DNA of 64,000 bases. Origin: Psococerastis gibbosa. Its lineage: Eukaryota; Arthropoda; Insecta; Psocodea; Psocidae. The stretch covers positions 21,161,089 to 21,225,088 of the forward strand of contig OZ020488.1 of NCBI GenBank assembly GCA_963971405.1, given 5' to 3'. The notes beneath the pieces are model-generated. The model had not been told where the DNA came from and searched no databases. It was given only the letters and a program-made list of their open reading frames with translations. Positions 46,745 through 56,741 of the stretch are shown here, one piece after another. The first letter of the stretch is position 1. Every line of letters starts with the position of its first letter. The translations under genes and the position numbers were made by a program.

Positions 46745-46767
46745 ATGTCTTTTCTTTTCAGGTAAGA
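46745..46767 (+). promoter_or_regulatory. Candidate recursive splice site (zero-length exon)
   Basis: ATGTCTTTTCTTTTCAG is immediately followed by GTAAGA: a pyrimidine tract and 3' splice site joined to a 5' splice site with no bases between (46761/46762). This matches the (Y)nNCAG/GTAAGT ratchet points known from long insect introns. It is on the same strand as the exon at 21416 and about 25 kb into its presumed second intron. Confidence 0.45.
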
Positions 46768-46852
46768 GGAGCATTCGATTAGAACTGCAGAACTCAATGT
46801 AAGCATGTACAGAAACACATGTCTGTGAACTGAGTGGTAAGTAGTTATTAAT

Positions 46853-47045
46853 TTCTTGGGGGGGGGGGTACAATTTTTAACAATTTTTTTACGTAATTTG
46901 CTAATGAATTAATGGATAAATTCTTCAAACCATACAGGTTTACATATAAAAATTTATTTCCGGGGGGGGGGGGGTCCGGGACCCTATGGACCACCCCCCT
47001 GGGCACGGCCATGAGGGCATCTTTGCATTTCATCAGGAATTAGTT
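46853..47045. repeat. Repeat E, copy 1 (poly-G bounded)
   Basis: A G tract (46858-46868), then ACGTAATTTGCTAATGAATT, CTTCAAACCATACAGGTTTA, a second G tract (46962-46973), GGACC, CCACCCCCCTGGGCACGGCC and GAGGGCATCTTTGCATTT. It matches 47235-47412 closely, including 30 bp beyond the GGCCAT end. The left GGCCGTGCCCAGG end is missing in this copy. Confidence 0.75.
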
Positions 47046-47046
47046 G

Positions 47047-47120
47047 TTTTAGCTGAGTAACAATTTCATTCGCTAGACACTGCTTTCCCTTTAGAACCGT
47101 AGGTATTCTATACTGTATTA
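47047..47120. repeat. 74-bp perfect repeat, copy 1
   Basis: TTTTAGCTGAGTAACAATTT through TACTGTATTA is identical to 50815-50888 over 74 bases with no shared flanks. It starts directly after repeat E copy 1. Class unknown. Confidence 0.85.
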
Positions 47121-47211
47121 TCCTCAGAGCATACCGTCTGGTTGCTTATGATACGCATGGGCCATTTTCTATCATAAATGCGACTTGGCGGGATGAGATG
47201 AATAGGGCATC

Positions 47212-47412
47212 CAAGGCCGTGCCCAGGTTTTGATTTCGGGGGGGGGGGGTACATTTTTTCAACGTAATTTGCTAATGAATTAATGGATAAATTCTTCAAA
47301 CCATACAGGTTTATATATAAAAATTTATTTGGGGGGGGGGGGTCCGGACCTATGGACCACCCCCCTGGGCAAGGCCATGAGGGCATCTTTGCATTTAATC
47401 AGGAATTAGCTA
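47212..47412. repeat. Repeat E, copy 2, with inverted ends
   Basis: Starts AAGGCCGTGCCCAGG and ends CCTGGGCAAGGCCAT, near-complementary ends of about 15 bp, with two G tracts (47238-47249, 47331-47342) inside. The CAGGGG-like tips (minus strand) suggest a hAT-type MITE, but no 8-bp duplication is clear. It shares the GAGGGCATCTTTGCATTT flank with copy 1, so part of the pair may be a local duplication. Confidence 0.65.
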
Positions 47413-47481
47413 TTTTTGTATATCCATTTAGAGTTACAGTGTGAAGAGACTTTTTCCAATTTAAAAAAAAATAAAAATCTG

Positions 47482-47572
47482 TAAAGCTGGCCATTCACGA
47501 GGGCTCCAAACGGACTCGCGCCATTTGGCTTGGCGCGAGTCCGTTTGGAGCCCTCGAGAATGACCACCTTTA
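47482..47572. mobile_element. 91-bp mini-MITE, almost all stem
   Basis: TAAAGCTGGCCATTCACGAG through CGCGCCA pairs with TGGCGCGAGTCC through CCACCTTTA, 42-bp arms with three mismatches around a 7-nt loop. It starts with TA and ends with TA, compatible with a TA target. It is strikingly GC-rich against AT-rich flanks. Confidence 0.75.
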
Positions 47573-48185
47573 AACACTGCGAAAACATCGAAAGATGTCG
47601 TTTAAAATAGTAACATACTGGGTTCCAGACATACTTTATTTCCAAGAAAAAAGTAGGCAACCCTACGCATGACAGGACAAATATTTTCTGAATTTAAAAA
47701 GAATGCCAATGCCAAATGATGTCTCATCAGTTTTAAATCGGACAGTGTACGACATCCTAATTGATGTCATAAGGTTTCAACACGCAACAAGTACTGATCG
47801 GAGACCTATTGTTCGGGCAAAATGACCGGGTAGGCCAAAAGATGACCAAGGTTCTGGTGTTGCAAGTGCAAGATACCCAAATACGGAGCAATCTGCTGCG
47901 ACAGCCGATTTTCACAATATTAAGAGGAACCATAAAGAAGTAGCCTCAGGTAATTTGTTGGATGAACCTCAAAGCATTTTAGTTCAATGCTTAAATGCAT
48001 GATATGTAGATAAAGCGGAAGCTGAGGGAAAAAGAAGACGAGGACGGCCCAAAGAAGACGAGGACGGCCCAGGCTAACGGTAGAAACAAAAGTCCGCCAA
48101 GACTTCAGAATTGTAGGAGGAACTGCAGTCAAAGCACATAATCAAATCGCTGACCCCACCTTGGGACAAAAGGGAGGAAAAAGTA
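47573..48185. other. No gene recognised; possible LINE remnant
   Basis: A 20-bp direct repeat of AAAGAAGACGAGGACGGCCC occurs near 48029-48069. One frame after it reads RPRLTVETKVRQDFRIVGG, faintly like a LINE basic C terminus (GRPRxxW...). Too weak to call. Confidence 0.3.
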
Positions 48186-48356
48186 AATAGAGTGGTGGTA
48201 CAGACTCCGAATTTCACATGAAAGGTTGTTTGAGTCCCACACTTGCTATATTTTCTGGCCATGCTTCGGAGGGCATGTAAAGCAGGCGGTCCCGGGCTTT
48301 ATAGCCCTAACTCCGCTAGGTTGGCTTGGTAATAGAACAAAAAGCCAATATTTATT
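48186..48356 (+). mobile_element. tRNA-derived SINE, family F, copy 5
   Basis: AGAGTGGTGGTACAGACTCC (A-box region), GAAAGGTTGTTTGAGTCCCA (eroded B box), CCATGCTTCGGAGGGCATGT, GGCGGTCCCGGGC, ATAGCCCTAACTCCGC and GTAATAGAACAAAAAGCC. The GAGTGTAAGAGAGGGC block is deleted. Confidence 0.8.
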
Positions 48357-49895
48357 ATGTATACATATTGTTCAAGCGATAGTTAGGGGAGAATCAGCAA
48401 TTTATGAAAAAGTTTCAAGGGTTTATTTATTTCATTTTTATGTGGATTTCTATTTTTCCTCACTTTTCAAACATAACCAGTTGCTTGAGTATCCCTGTAA
48501 AATGGCCATTGCATTGCTAAAATCTAGCAATTTTTATTCCATAACGCTACTTGTCGCTTATATATTTTCGTCAGATCAATTTTTGGCTGATTCGTCCATA
48601 CTGTTCTTATTGTCAACAACACGAAGTATTTTTTATCCTCTTACAAGGCGAGTGACCATATAAACTATTAATCTATTTTAATACTAACTGTACATGTACC
48701 ATGTGCATGTTACAAACAGGCCAAGGCTCAACGAAGCCAGGTAAAACTAAGTCACATGACACAGGAATATGTCAGATTATGAAATACTACCCTTAAGGCA
48801 TCAAACCATGTCTATAATCAGTTTTTCTCTGAAGGATAACCTTCAAGGCAGCGAAAGTCCACCCAGCGCCTTGCATATGGACAACGAGAGTAAGACATTC
48901 AATTGTTACAAAAAATTAGAGCTGCCTAATCAGATTGCGTCTCCAAACGGCCATAATCACGCCTTTCACGCAAGCCAACGCTGGAAGCACGTAAAGTGCA
49001 GTTGAACCGTTGAGGTCAAACTTTTTAAATATACTGATTACTAGACGAGGGTAAAATTTATGTAAAATAAGGAACTGGCATTTAGATGACAGCTGCTTCC
49101 AGTAAGTTGCACAAATTTGCAACAGTTTGAGTGTCATATCAAAAATTACGTTTCTATATATCTGCATCTAACTGTTTAGAAAAAAAGGAAGTCCATGGTG
49201 ATTTCTGAAGAAATGTGCATGCAACAAGATATTTGATAGTTATTGTACACTCCTGCTGCACAACTCAGAACAAGCCGAAATGATAAATATCCAGTTGAAA
49301 ATTTAGTCATCCCGTTGTGTTACTACGACGAGGCTGTCAAGGTATCCACTATAGTCACTTATCTCTCAATGAATGGGGACCCTGATAGCTTCACCATTGA
49401 CCATATTCCACTGGTTATTAATCCGTTATACCTATGAAATGATATTCCGCGCTATCCGACGATCTGGCTATTTTGAATGATGAATGCACGGACTTTTGGC
49501 GCGCGTGCTCTTACGACAGGATAAGGCAGGGAAAAAGTTATAATATATTCTAGAATAGGGTGACCAACCATACTGATTTTATCAGTATAGTACCGATTTT
49601 TAATTCTGGATACTGAATACCTACATATTGACTTTTCGTAAACCCCTCAAATATACTATTTGTAATTTTAGATATATCCATACTGAATGGATACTGATAC
49701 AGAGTGTTGAAATGATAATATTGACATGCCATGTATAGAAATGTCAGAATAAGTGAAAAGTATGGGGGAAATGGAAAAGGAAGCGTTTCCATGTTGAAGG
49801 GTTCCAACATTAAAAAATGAAAATAGCAGCAAATTAAAATCAAATGAACAATCCTTGTGAGAGTTTCCTTGGTGACTTCGTGGAACTTGGAGAAC
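48357..49895. other. No gene recognised
   Basis: Unique AT-rich sequence. Frames of 126-145 codons are AT-driven and have no familiar domains or splice signals. Confidence 0.45.
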
Positions 49896-50055
49896 ATCAT
49901 GAGTAGAGGAAGAAGAACGCAATGATCCACAGTAAAATACTTTAATAGTGACCGGTTTCAGATTTCTGATGTCTGATGATGGATTTTATCCGAAACCGGT
50001 CACTATTAAAGTATTTTACTGTGGATCATTGCGTTCTTCTTCCTCTACTCATGAT
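49896..50055. repeat. 160-bp palindrome with 64-bp perfect arms and hammerhead-like core
   Basis: 49896-49959 is the exact reverse complement of 49992-50055, with a 32-nt loop. The loop and right arm contain CTGATGATGGAT TTT ATCC GAAA CCGGTC: the hammerhead core CUGAUGA, a short GGAU/AUCC stem, GAAA, and a self-complementary ACCGGU followed by C, which would be the cleavage site in a type I ribozyme with a minimal stem III. The left arm repeats GAAACCGGTC on the other strand. The perfect arms imply a young event. Confidence 0.6.
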
Positions 50056-50814
50056 ACAAATGAACAATTCAACAGGCAGGGCTGACAATAGAATCCGGCG
50101 CAGTACGTTTCTGCGCCGTTGACACGCAATATAAATGGCTTCATTTTTACTGTATTAAGCTTATGGCGAGAACCACCCTCTTACACGAGGAATCCTTGAT
50201 TGACTGAGCTGCGGATCCAGCCCAATCCAGCCCACCTGGCTCCTACACGAACCTTATGACAAAAATAACAATATCGTGTTCAAGGGAGATAGCGATTTTC
50301 GGATAAGTCATGAATATTACAATAATTTACCTGAAACATGTATAATAAGACCTTGGATGTGTCCTTGGCAATTAAACTTTGACCTTCAAGTTTCGTATGG
50401 CAGTATGTCCAGTTCATTGGATCCGCATGCCGAGGTCGTGGGAGACAACTCATAATTTCCAATAGTTTCAAATAGGTTCTGCAATTTTCTACTTGTCGTA
50501 ATCAACAGATAATTTACCAATTGCTCATCAATGCAAAAATATCCGAGAAAATTTGTAAAGGTCAAACAAGTCACTTAAATGACCAATTAACTGAACAACG
50601 TGGAACGTGTCTTCGTAAGGTGTAATTTCCATTGTTGCTGAACCGCAAAAATATTTGTCTGGTACTCTGGCAGATAGAACAAAACATTATTAATTAATTA
50701 GCCGATAGTATTTAAGAGTTTGTCCATCATAACCAGTTAAAAAACAAGAATTTTAATTATGGGGACGCCGTACTTCAAGCAAAAATTATAGACCTATGTG
50801 CAACTAATGTAAAA

Positions 50815-50888
50815 TTTTAGCTGAGTAACAATTTCATTCGCTAGACACTGCTTTCCCTTTAGAACCGTAGGTATTCTATACTGTATTA
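50815..50888. repeat. 74-bp perfect repeat, copy 2
   Basis: Identical to 47047-47120 from TTTTAGCTGAG to CTGTATTA. The flanks are unrelated. Confidence 0.85.
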
Positions 50889-51283
50889 CCACTTGTCGGA
50901 GAGAAATCAGCAGAATCAATCAAAATCTCATTCGGATTCGATAGAAACTGGAGTAATACTGAGATAACTATAGGGTACGTAACGTAATGATAGCCGTTTG
51001 GCAAAACATATTACGATAACAATGAAACTAATTCCACATGATTACTATAATATTACCTTTTTATTACTGTGCTGTGTTAAATAACGTATCGGAAATTGCT
51101 CTCCTTGCGAATAGTAATACAGATTCCTTACTAGTACATACGGTACTATATTTAATATCGTGCTAACTGTGGACATGTTCGCCGAGTTCACTTCCTCAAA
51201 GAAATCCACGGAAAGTCGGTAAAGATGACTTGTGTGCGGCTCCCATGATCTGTCTGGCAATAGAACATGTCCTAGCTTTAGAG
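50889..51283. other. No gene recognised
   Basis: Unique sequence; nothing supported. Confidence 0.5.
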
Positions 51284-51865
51284 CAGGGGTCGCGAAAGTG
51301 ACGCTTGCCAGATAGTAGGGTTGACTATTAAAAAACAACCAAGAAAAAGGTGGGCCTCCCTCAAGAAGGACCGACGATCTGGTCAGGATTGTGACTTCGT
51401 GAGCCAGTCATCGATGGATGTAAAAACGCGTAGCCTCGTTCGTCGTGGAGTGGAGATTATTGCAGGAGGAAGGAGGGCTACGTCCAACAGTCGAGACATT
51501 TTCATTTAGTCGGGATGTCGGGACGCCAATGGAATTTCGGACAATCCCAACAAATTCTGACCATCTGGCAACCTTACTTGCGAACCGCACCCTTCGCACC
51601 GCATCTCTGACCCCTTCAGTGTGTCTCTTCGTAAAAATTCCGAATCTACTATACTATTTTTGTCCAGATTCATATCATTTGATTAATTTCAATAAATTCA
51701 GTCACTAACAGTTCGTATTTCGTATGCAATCCAAAACCTTGAAGTGAAATACAATGAGTAACTTTATCGAACAGAGATGTGCGGCTTTTAGAAAAATTCA
51801 TATAAAGTTCATTTCTGATATTGTCGAAATTCGGTTCAACTCAACAAAAAGTTTCGTAACCCCGA
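51284..51865. mobile_element. Non-autonomous hAT-like element
   Basis: The left end CAGGGGTCGCGAAAGT and, on the minus strand, the right end TCGGGGTTACGAAACT form imperfect TIRs of the hAT type (CAGGGGTYG). The flanks CTTTAGAG (51276-51283) and CTTTAGTA (51866-51873) agree at 6 of 8 bases, consistent with the 8-bp hAT duplication after decay. A 62-87 codon frame inside shows no transposase motif. Confidence 0.6.
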
Positions 51866-51873
51866 CTTTAGTA

Positions 51874-54177
51874 TTAAAAAACGTTGAATAAACAGTGTTA
51901 TTGAGGCAGTATGCAAATCTTACTTGCTCATACATGAAGGATGATTCCTTCAAGTCTTCTACGCTTGCTACATTTTCCAGCTTTGCTTGGGAAGCAGACT
52001 CCAGTTAAGTTCAACTGAAATAAAAAGTATTAATCTGCGCGTATACTCGCATTGACAGTACACCAGACTACCGTGGAAATAGACAACAATGCAGAAGAGA
52101 ATGGAAATTCCATCGGATAATAATTGCCGTGAAAATTTACTTTTACCCACACACTGCGTGAAAAATGGTGTCTGCACATGAAAACAATAGTCGTCTTGAT
52201 TTGGGCATAGCTAAAAAAGGCATTCAAACGGACTTTCCCCTTTCGGAAAATTAATGACAGATCATATTATGGCTAATATCACAGCGATTATTGCACAAAA
52301 TGGGCTTGATTATGACCATGTATGAACGATCAACTTCACAACTATCATGCAGACAGGAATGACTAGTTAGCTTCATTTTTCTAATAAAGACATTTACGCA
52401 ATGATATCAAGAATGGTCAACGTTAACTTAAGTTCGCCAAAACTATGCCTATAATTAATGTTCAGCTATGTACATACAGTGTGTATGGGTTTTTACCAAC
52501 GTATCAACGGGTTGTCGAAATTCCCGCTACATTTTGAGTGGGATCGACTGCCAATGTTTAAGGCATCTATACCAGAGATTGTGGATTGCGAAGACGAAAC
52601 AGTTCTCAATGAAGTAGTGAGTGTAATGTAGTTTGGATTGTATTGTATCATACTTACAAAAACTGTAATAATACGGTATAGTAAGCTATCGGTTTTGGCC
52701 AGCACTTACACTTTTCCAAATAATTATATATTAAGGGCGACTACAAGCATAATACTAACATCGCCATTAACAACAGGTCTATAGTAAGGAAGAACCGTAG
52801 ATATTAAAAAGGAAATAAAAGTTGCAAAATAATACTGTAAATAAATTCTTCCAAAAATACCGACGTTGGTCCCAATTTACTAATTCGAAAGTACAGCAAC
52901 TGAGATATCAAATGCAAAGTATATATAGGTACCTGGCAACTACGATTTGCGTGTGCGAAATCCGAAAGGTCACGGCATACACCAATCTTGAATGAATGTT
53001 ATTCATCTTCAAATATATATTGACAACTGTGCACACTTGCTTACTACACTTCAATGAACTTGATCCCAAATTTGAGGCCACAGCCAACAACGGCTAGAAA
53101 TATGTATTTAACATGCATGTTTGGAAGAATAAAAAAAAAATTAAATACTTGCACCTTTATAAACTTACTGAAATAATTTGGTTATATTAGTAGTAGAAAT
53201 TGTCTTGTAGGCAATGTCAGTTACGTTCATCTTCGGAATAATATCGTATACTTCGGACGTACCCTTACTCCCTTTTGTTAGCAATAACCACCCGATTTTA
53301 ACTTAATTTTACAAACGTTTGTAAGCCAAGTCCTTGCCATTTTTTAATAAGAGGGTTCAAGCTAAGTTAGTCTTTTTGAAATGGGACCATTGGTCAGTCA
53401 TCTCAGTTACAGGCTTCGTCAAGTAGTATAAGTAGAAGCCATATCGCAGGTGCCCCATTTGGGGACCCAGGGGGTCCATCACCTCCTCCCCCCCCCCCCC
53501 CCCCCCGATTAGGAAAAAATCAGACATTGACTCTGACAATGTTTACCTGCTTGTGGGCCTTGCTTAAAATTGTACCTAATTGTCATCTGGTCCCCCCTCC
53601 CCACCCTTGAATATTGAATTGACGGCCCTGCCATACTGGCACAAATCGTCCCATATCCAGATGCAGTGCCGTGCAAATGTGAACAAACTGAGAGTGCAAT
53701 CCGCATCAAATTGCAAGTGGCACGCAAAGGCCTAAGATTAGCACACATGTAATAATGCAATATAATATGAGTATCGTGAAACTTGCGAACTTTTCTAATG
53801 CAATTTGACATGTAATCTTTCCATTTGCGCCTTTCATGTGTAATTGCAGCGTTCATTGCCCGCTAAGATGAAAAGTCGACGACGTCTGTTGTTGGTGCAG
53901 CTGGTAAGAAGCTCCCCATGCTCTTTCGAAGCAATTGGGTCCTTTTAACTCTGGATTAATTTATTGTATTGGCCCATATGGAAAATAAAGACAATTTCCT
54001 TTCTTTCCTTTTGTTACTAACGCGTAAGCTAAGAATTGTTAATTGCTATGATAATGAAAATAGAACTGTTCCTTTAAATCATTACCATTTAACAACAAAT
54101 CCAAATTTCAAATATATCCTTTACAATACTTGCTGTCATCTTATGTGTATACGGGCCACTGATGAAATTTCCGAGAA
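51874..54177. other. No gene recognised
   Basis: About 2.3 kb of unique sequence with a C tract of about 20 at 53487 and several short frames. No exon or repeat family recognised. Confidence 0.45.
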
Positions 54178-54517
54178 ACTTCTCGCATGTTTTATTTAAA
54201 TAACAAAGCAGGTTATAAAAGATTTGGCTCATATAAGTTGTAGAAGACTATTTCATGCATCATATAATAAGAAATATTACATTTTTGGTACCTTAGTTCT
54301 TTCATAAAAACCATTGGGTACTAAAATTTCCCGTAAAATGGAATTTCTGGAAAAACTACAAAACGAAAATTAGAAATACCCCATTATATGATGCACGAAG
54401 AAGTTTTCTGTTACTTAAATTAGCCAAATTTTTAATAACTTGCTGACTTAATGAAATAAAAAAGAACCGGTCCGAGTTTACTCGAACATGCTTTCCAATT
54501 TATCAACATTAGTAGAT

Positions 54518-54571
54518 CTTCTACATCTTCTTCAGCCAAAGCCCGTCCTTGGCTGGTAGGCCATTTGACGC
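54518..54571 (-). mobile_element. 54-bp LINE 3' tail with 12-bp target duplication
   Basis: Bounded by perfect ACATTAGTAGAT duplications (54506-54517 and 54572-54583). On the minus strand it reads GCCAAGGACGGGCTTTGGCT and GAAGAAGATGTAGAAG, encoding AKDGLWLKKM and a stop: the end of an RTE-like LINE ORF and its (GAA)n-type tail, as at 27480-27510. It is an extreme 5' truncation. Confidence 0.8.
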
Positions 54572-54949
54572 ACATTAGTAGATAGAGAATATGAGTAATT
54601 TCATGGTAAATAATTTTCCAGTGGTTAAATTTCCGATATCTCGGGGGGGGGGGGGGGGGCAGGTTGTCCACCTGACATCACTGGAAGTGAGATAAATTCT
54701 AGAAAGGTCAGACCAACACATTAATTACCACACAGCAATAACTGCGGGGCACACAATGCATTTGAGCGCGAATTTTCTAACATTTTTTTAAAAAAATAAT
54801 TTTTTGTGCAAAGCCAAATATTTTTTGGGAAAGCAACCAACGCGGTTTCGTTACTCAATTTAACACCTAAAACATACCTGAAGGTAGAAATCATCGATAG
54901 AAAGGTTTCGCAGAAAAATTATTTTTTTAGTCATTTTTCATTAAAATTT

Positions 54950-55221
54950 AATAAATAATAAATAAATAAATAAATATTATAATAAACGGAAAAACTCCAA
55001 TTTTGACGAAGTTGTTACAAGTGGAATAATAACAGTACATATGATATTATAACGCATGTTGTAAGGCTTTCCTCCTAATGCTATTTAGTGATTCATGGAA
55101 TATATCAATGTCACACTTCTGGTTGAGAATATTACACCTGGTTAGCATTCTATTAAGTCCGAGTTCTTGTAGGTAGTTAGTTCTGTACAAATTGATATAA
55201 AATAGACTTTTGCGCCGGGTG
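54950..55221 (-). mobile_element. Retroelement fragment with (TTTA)n tail
   Basis: On the minus strand it starts CACCCGGCGCAAAAGTC and ends with a (TTTA)n run (54950-54980 on +). A 57-codon frame reads RRKSLFYINLYRTNYLQELG..., with a LNSIRRKALQHAL end, possibly a LINE C terminus. It interrupts the HINE between TTAAAATTT and TTTTTACCCCC. Confidence 0.55.
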
Positions 55222-55751
55222 TTTTTTTATTTTTTTACCCCCCGAAGCAAACTATCAAGGGGCTAGCGACCCCCCGTATTTTATCGACATTAATAACAAC
55301 TACAATATAAGAGAATTTAAAAGAAATCGTTGGAGCCGTTTTCGGGAAATAATTTTTTTTGACGTTTTTTTTGTAGTGTTTTGAGAATAAAACCCCCCCA
55401 AATTGAGTTAGCCCCAAATAAAAAAAATGAACCCGAGGTATGATTTTTGTGAACCTACATGCCGAATTTCATCAAAGTCGACCGAGTAGTTTGCCCGGAA
55501 ATCAACGAACAGACAGACAGACAGACATTTCGTAAAAACCACTTTTTTGGGTTCCTGGGACCTTAAAACGTGTAAATCCATTCAAATCTCGGAATCGAAA
55601 ATTTCGACCGTCACAAAGCTTTCCTTATACTACGTATAAATTGGAAAGCAATAAAAAGTAATTAATTTTCGGGCGCCAATTTTCTACGTAGCATATCGTC
55701 TTAATGACAATGGCGTAACAAAGGGAAATTTAGACTGACATTAACTGATGT

Positions 55752-55995
55752 GGGGAGGGCTTTCTCAAGTGGTTAGAAAGCTCGCATTTCAATCGGGAGA
55801 ACGGTAGTTCGAATCCCTAAGGCGATTGGATTTACTCAATAGTTCAGAGTCGAATGCAACAATCGTCCAGAAACCATCAGTTCTTATCAGGACTAAGCCT
55901 GATGATGGGAGCATCACCCATTCCTGAAGCGCAGTCCCCTTCCCCTGACAATGGGCCCCACCCTAATTGCTCGATGACTGTGAGGCCCCTGCCTC
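55752..55995 (+). mobile_element. tRNA-derived SINE, family P
   Basis: GGCTTTCTCAAGTGGTTAGA (A box) and GAACGGTAGTTCGAATCCCT (B box) lie in tRNA order and spacing, followed by a body with TTCTTATCAGGACTAAGCCT, GATGATGGGAGCATCACCCA and CCCTGACAATGGGCCCCACC. The tRNA-like part lacks a clean acceptor stem. Its end abuts the target duplication of the LINE at 56003. Confidence 0.55.
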
Positions 55996-56001
55996 TAATG
56001 A

Positions 56002-56002
<1 letters not shown>

Positions 56003-56034
<32 letters not shown>

Positions 56035-56741
56035 GGGGTACAGGTGTTACCTGTGTGCACTTAAGCCTATTTGGCCTATTGTGCCCCTACAACGAAGTAT
56101 CTACATCACTTCTACATCTCTTCCTCGAGAACTATCTCCCTCAGGAGAACCAGGATCTTGAGGGGATTTAGAAGTTGTAGGTCTTTTACATGTAACTGCA
56201 AGCTTCCCGAGCATGCTGCTTTTCTTCGTGCGATTGTATCGCAATGAAGGAGGATGTGCTTGAGGTCCTCCACTCCTTCATTGCAGAATCTGCAAGACCA
56301 CTTGATTGTGTGACTATTGGGAATTCCTGCTGATTCGCAGTATTCTTTCTTTGTCCCTAATATAGTTTCGAATTCCCTCCTAAAACAGTATTTTGGATGG
56401 ATTCTATCGCTTGGCATATCCAGGCAGTGGTCAGACGTAGTCAGAGAGGCTGAGTCTCTCTTAACTGCCCTTCCACTCCTTGTTTACCCGCTCCTAATAA
56501 TGCCCTTTCGGCTGAAGTTTCCACTGCAGCATGGAGGGGTGGGAAGTCCAGTACTATCTCCATTGCTGCAGTGGGACAGGTTTTCATAGCCCCTGTAAAG
56601 CATCATGTTAGAGAATACGGGCTTCTGAATTCAGCCATAATTTGGATACCTAATTCAGAGAAAAATTCCCATGTGGTTTGATTTTGCCGTGTCCATGAAG
56701 CCATGACCAATGGTATGGTTACAGCAGGAAAAGACAGGCTT
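56003..56741 (-). mobile_element. LINE fragment (Jockey/R1-type, RNase H clade), internally deleted
   Basis: The poly-A tail is the T27 run at 56003-56029. Target duplications TAATGAC lie at 55996-56002 and 56742-56748. On the minus strand, near 56590-56470, the frame reads TGAMKTCPTAAMEIVLDFPP LHAAVE, the conserved post-RT motif TGAxxTxPTAAMExxLxxPPLH. After a frame break the ORF at 56417-56112 gives CRFCNEGVEDLKHILLHC, the CCHC knuckle at the end of such proteins. The RNase H domain that normally lies between these two parts is absent, so the copy is both 5'-truncated and internally deleted. Confidence 0.8.

Larger units (their letters stand above)
54461..55650 (-). mobile_element. HINE copy B5 with two insertions
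   Basis: Full-length minus-strand copy (AAAGAACCGGTCCGAGTTTA at the left, TATACTACGTATAAATTGGA at the right) inside family O. It is itself split by a 54-bp LINE tail at 54518-54571 and a 272-bp retroelement fragment at 54950-55221. The G tract is about 17 at 54643; the core is ACAGACAGACAGACAGA near 55511. Confidence 0.75.
54178..55690. mobile_element. Long-TIR element, family O, copy 2 (interrupted host element)
   Basis: Left arm TTTGGCTCATATAAGTTGTA and CATGCATCATATAAT, right arm ATATGATGCACGAAGAAGTT up to 54460, then resuming after the HINE with GGGCGCCAATTTTCTACGTA at about 55670-55690. The outer right end matches copy 1 (CTAATTTTCTACCTA). The HINE insertion separates the last 40 bp from the rest. 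Confidence 0.65.

Noticed and set aside
48029-48180. LINE C terminus (RPRLTVETKVRQDF)
   Set aside because: Similarity is limited to a few basic residues; no knuckle, reverse transcriptase or tail nearby.
51950-51990. Further SINE F fragment (CTTGCTACATTTTCC)
   Set aside because: Only about 15 bases match and the following sequence does not continue the family.
53487-53506. C tract as part of a HINE
   Set aside because: The flanks do not match any HINE block, so it is a plain homopolymer.
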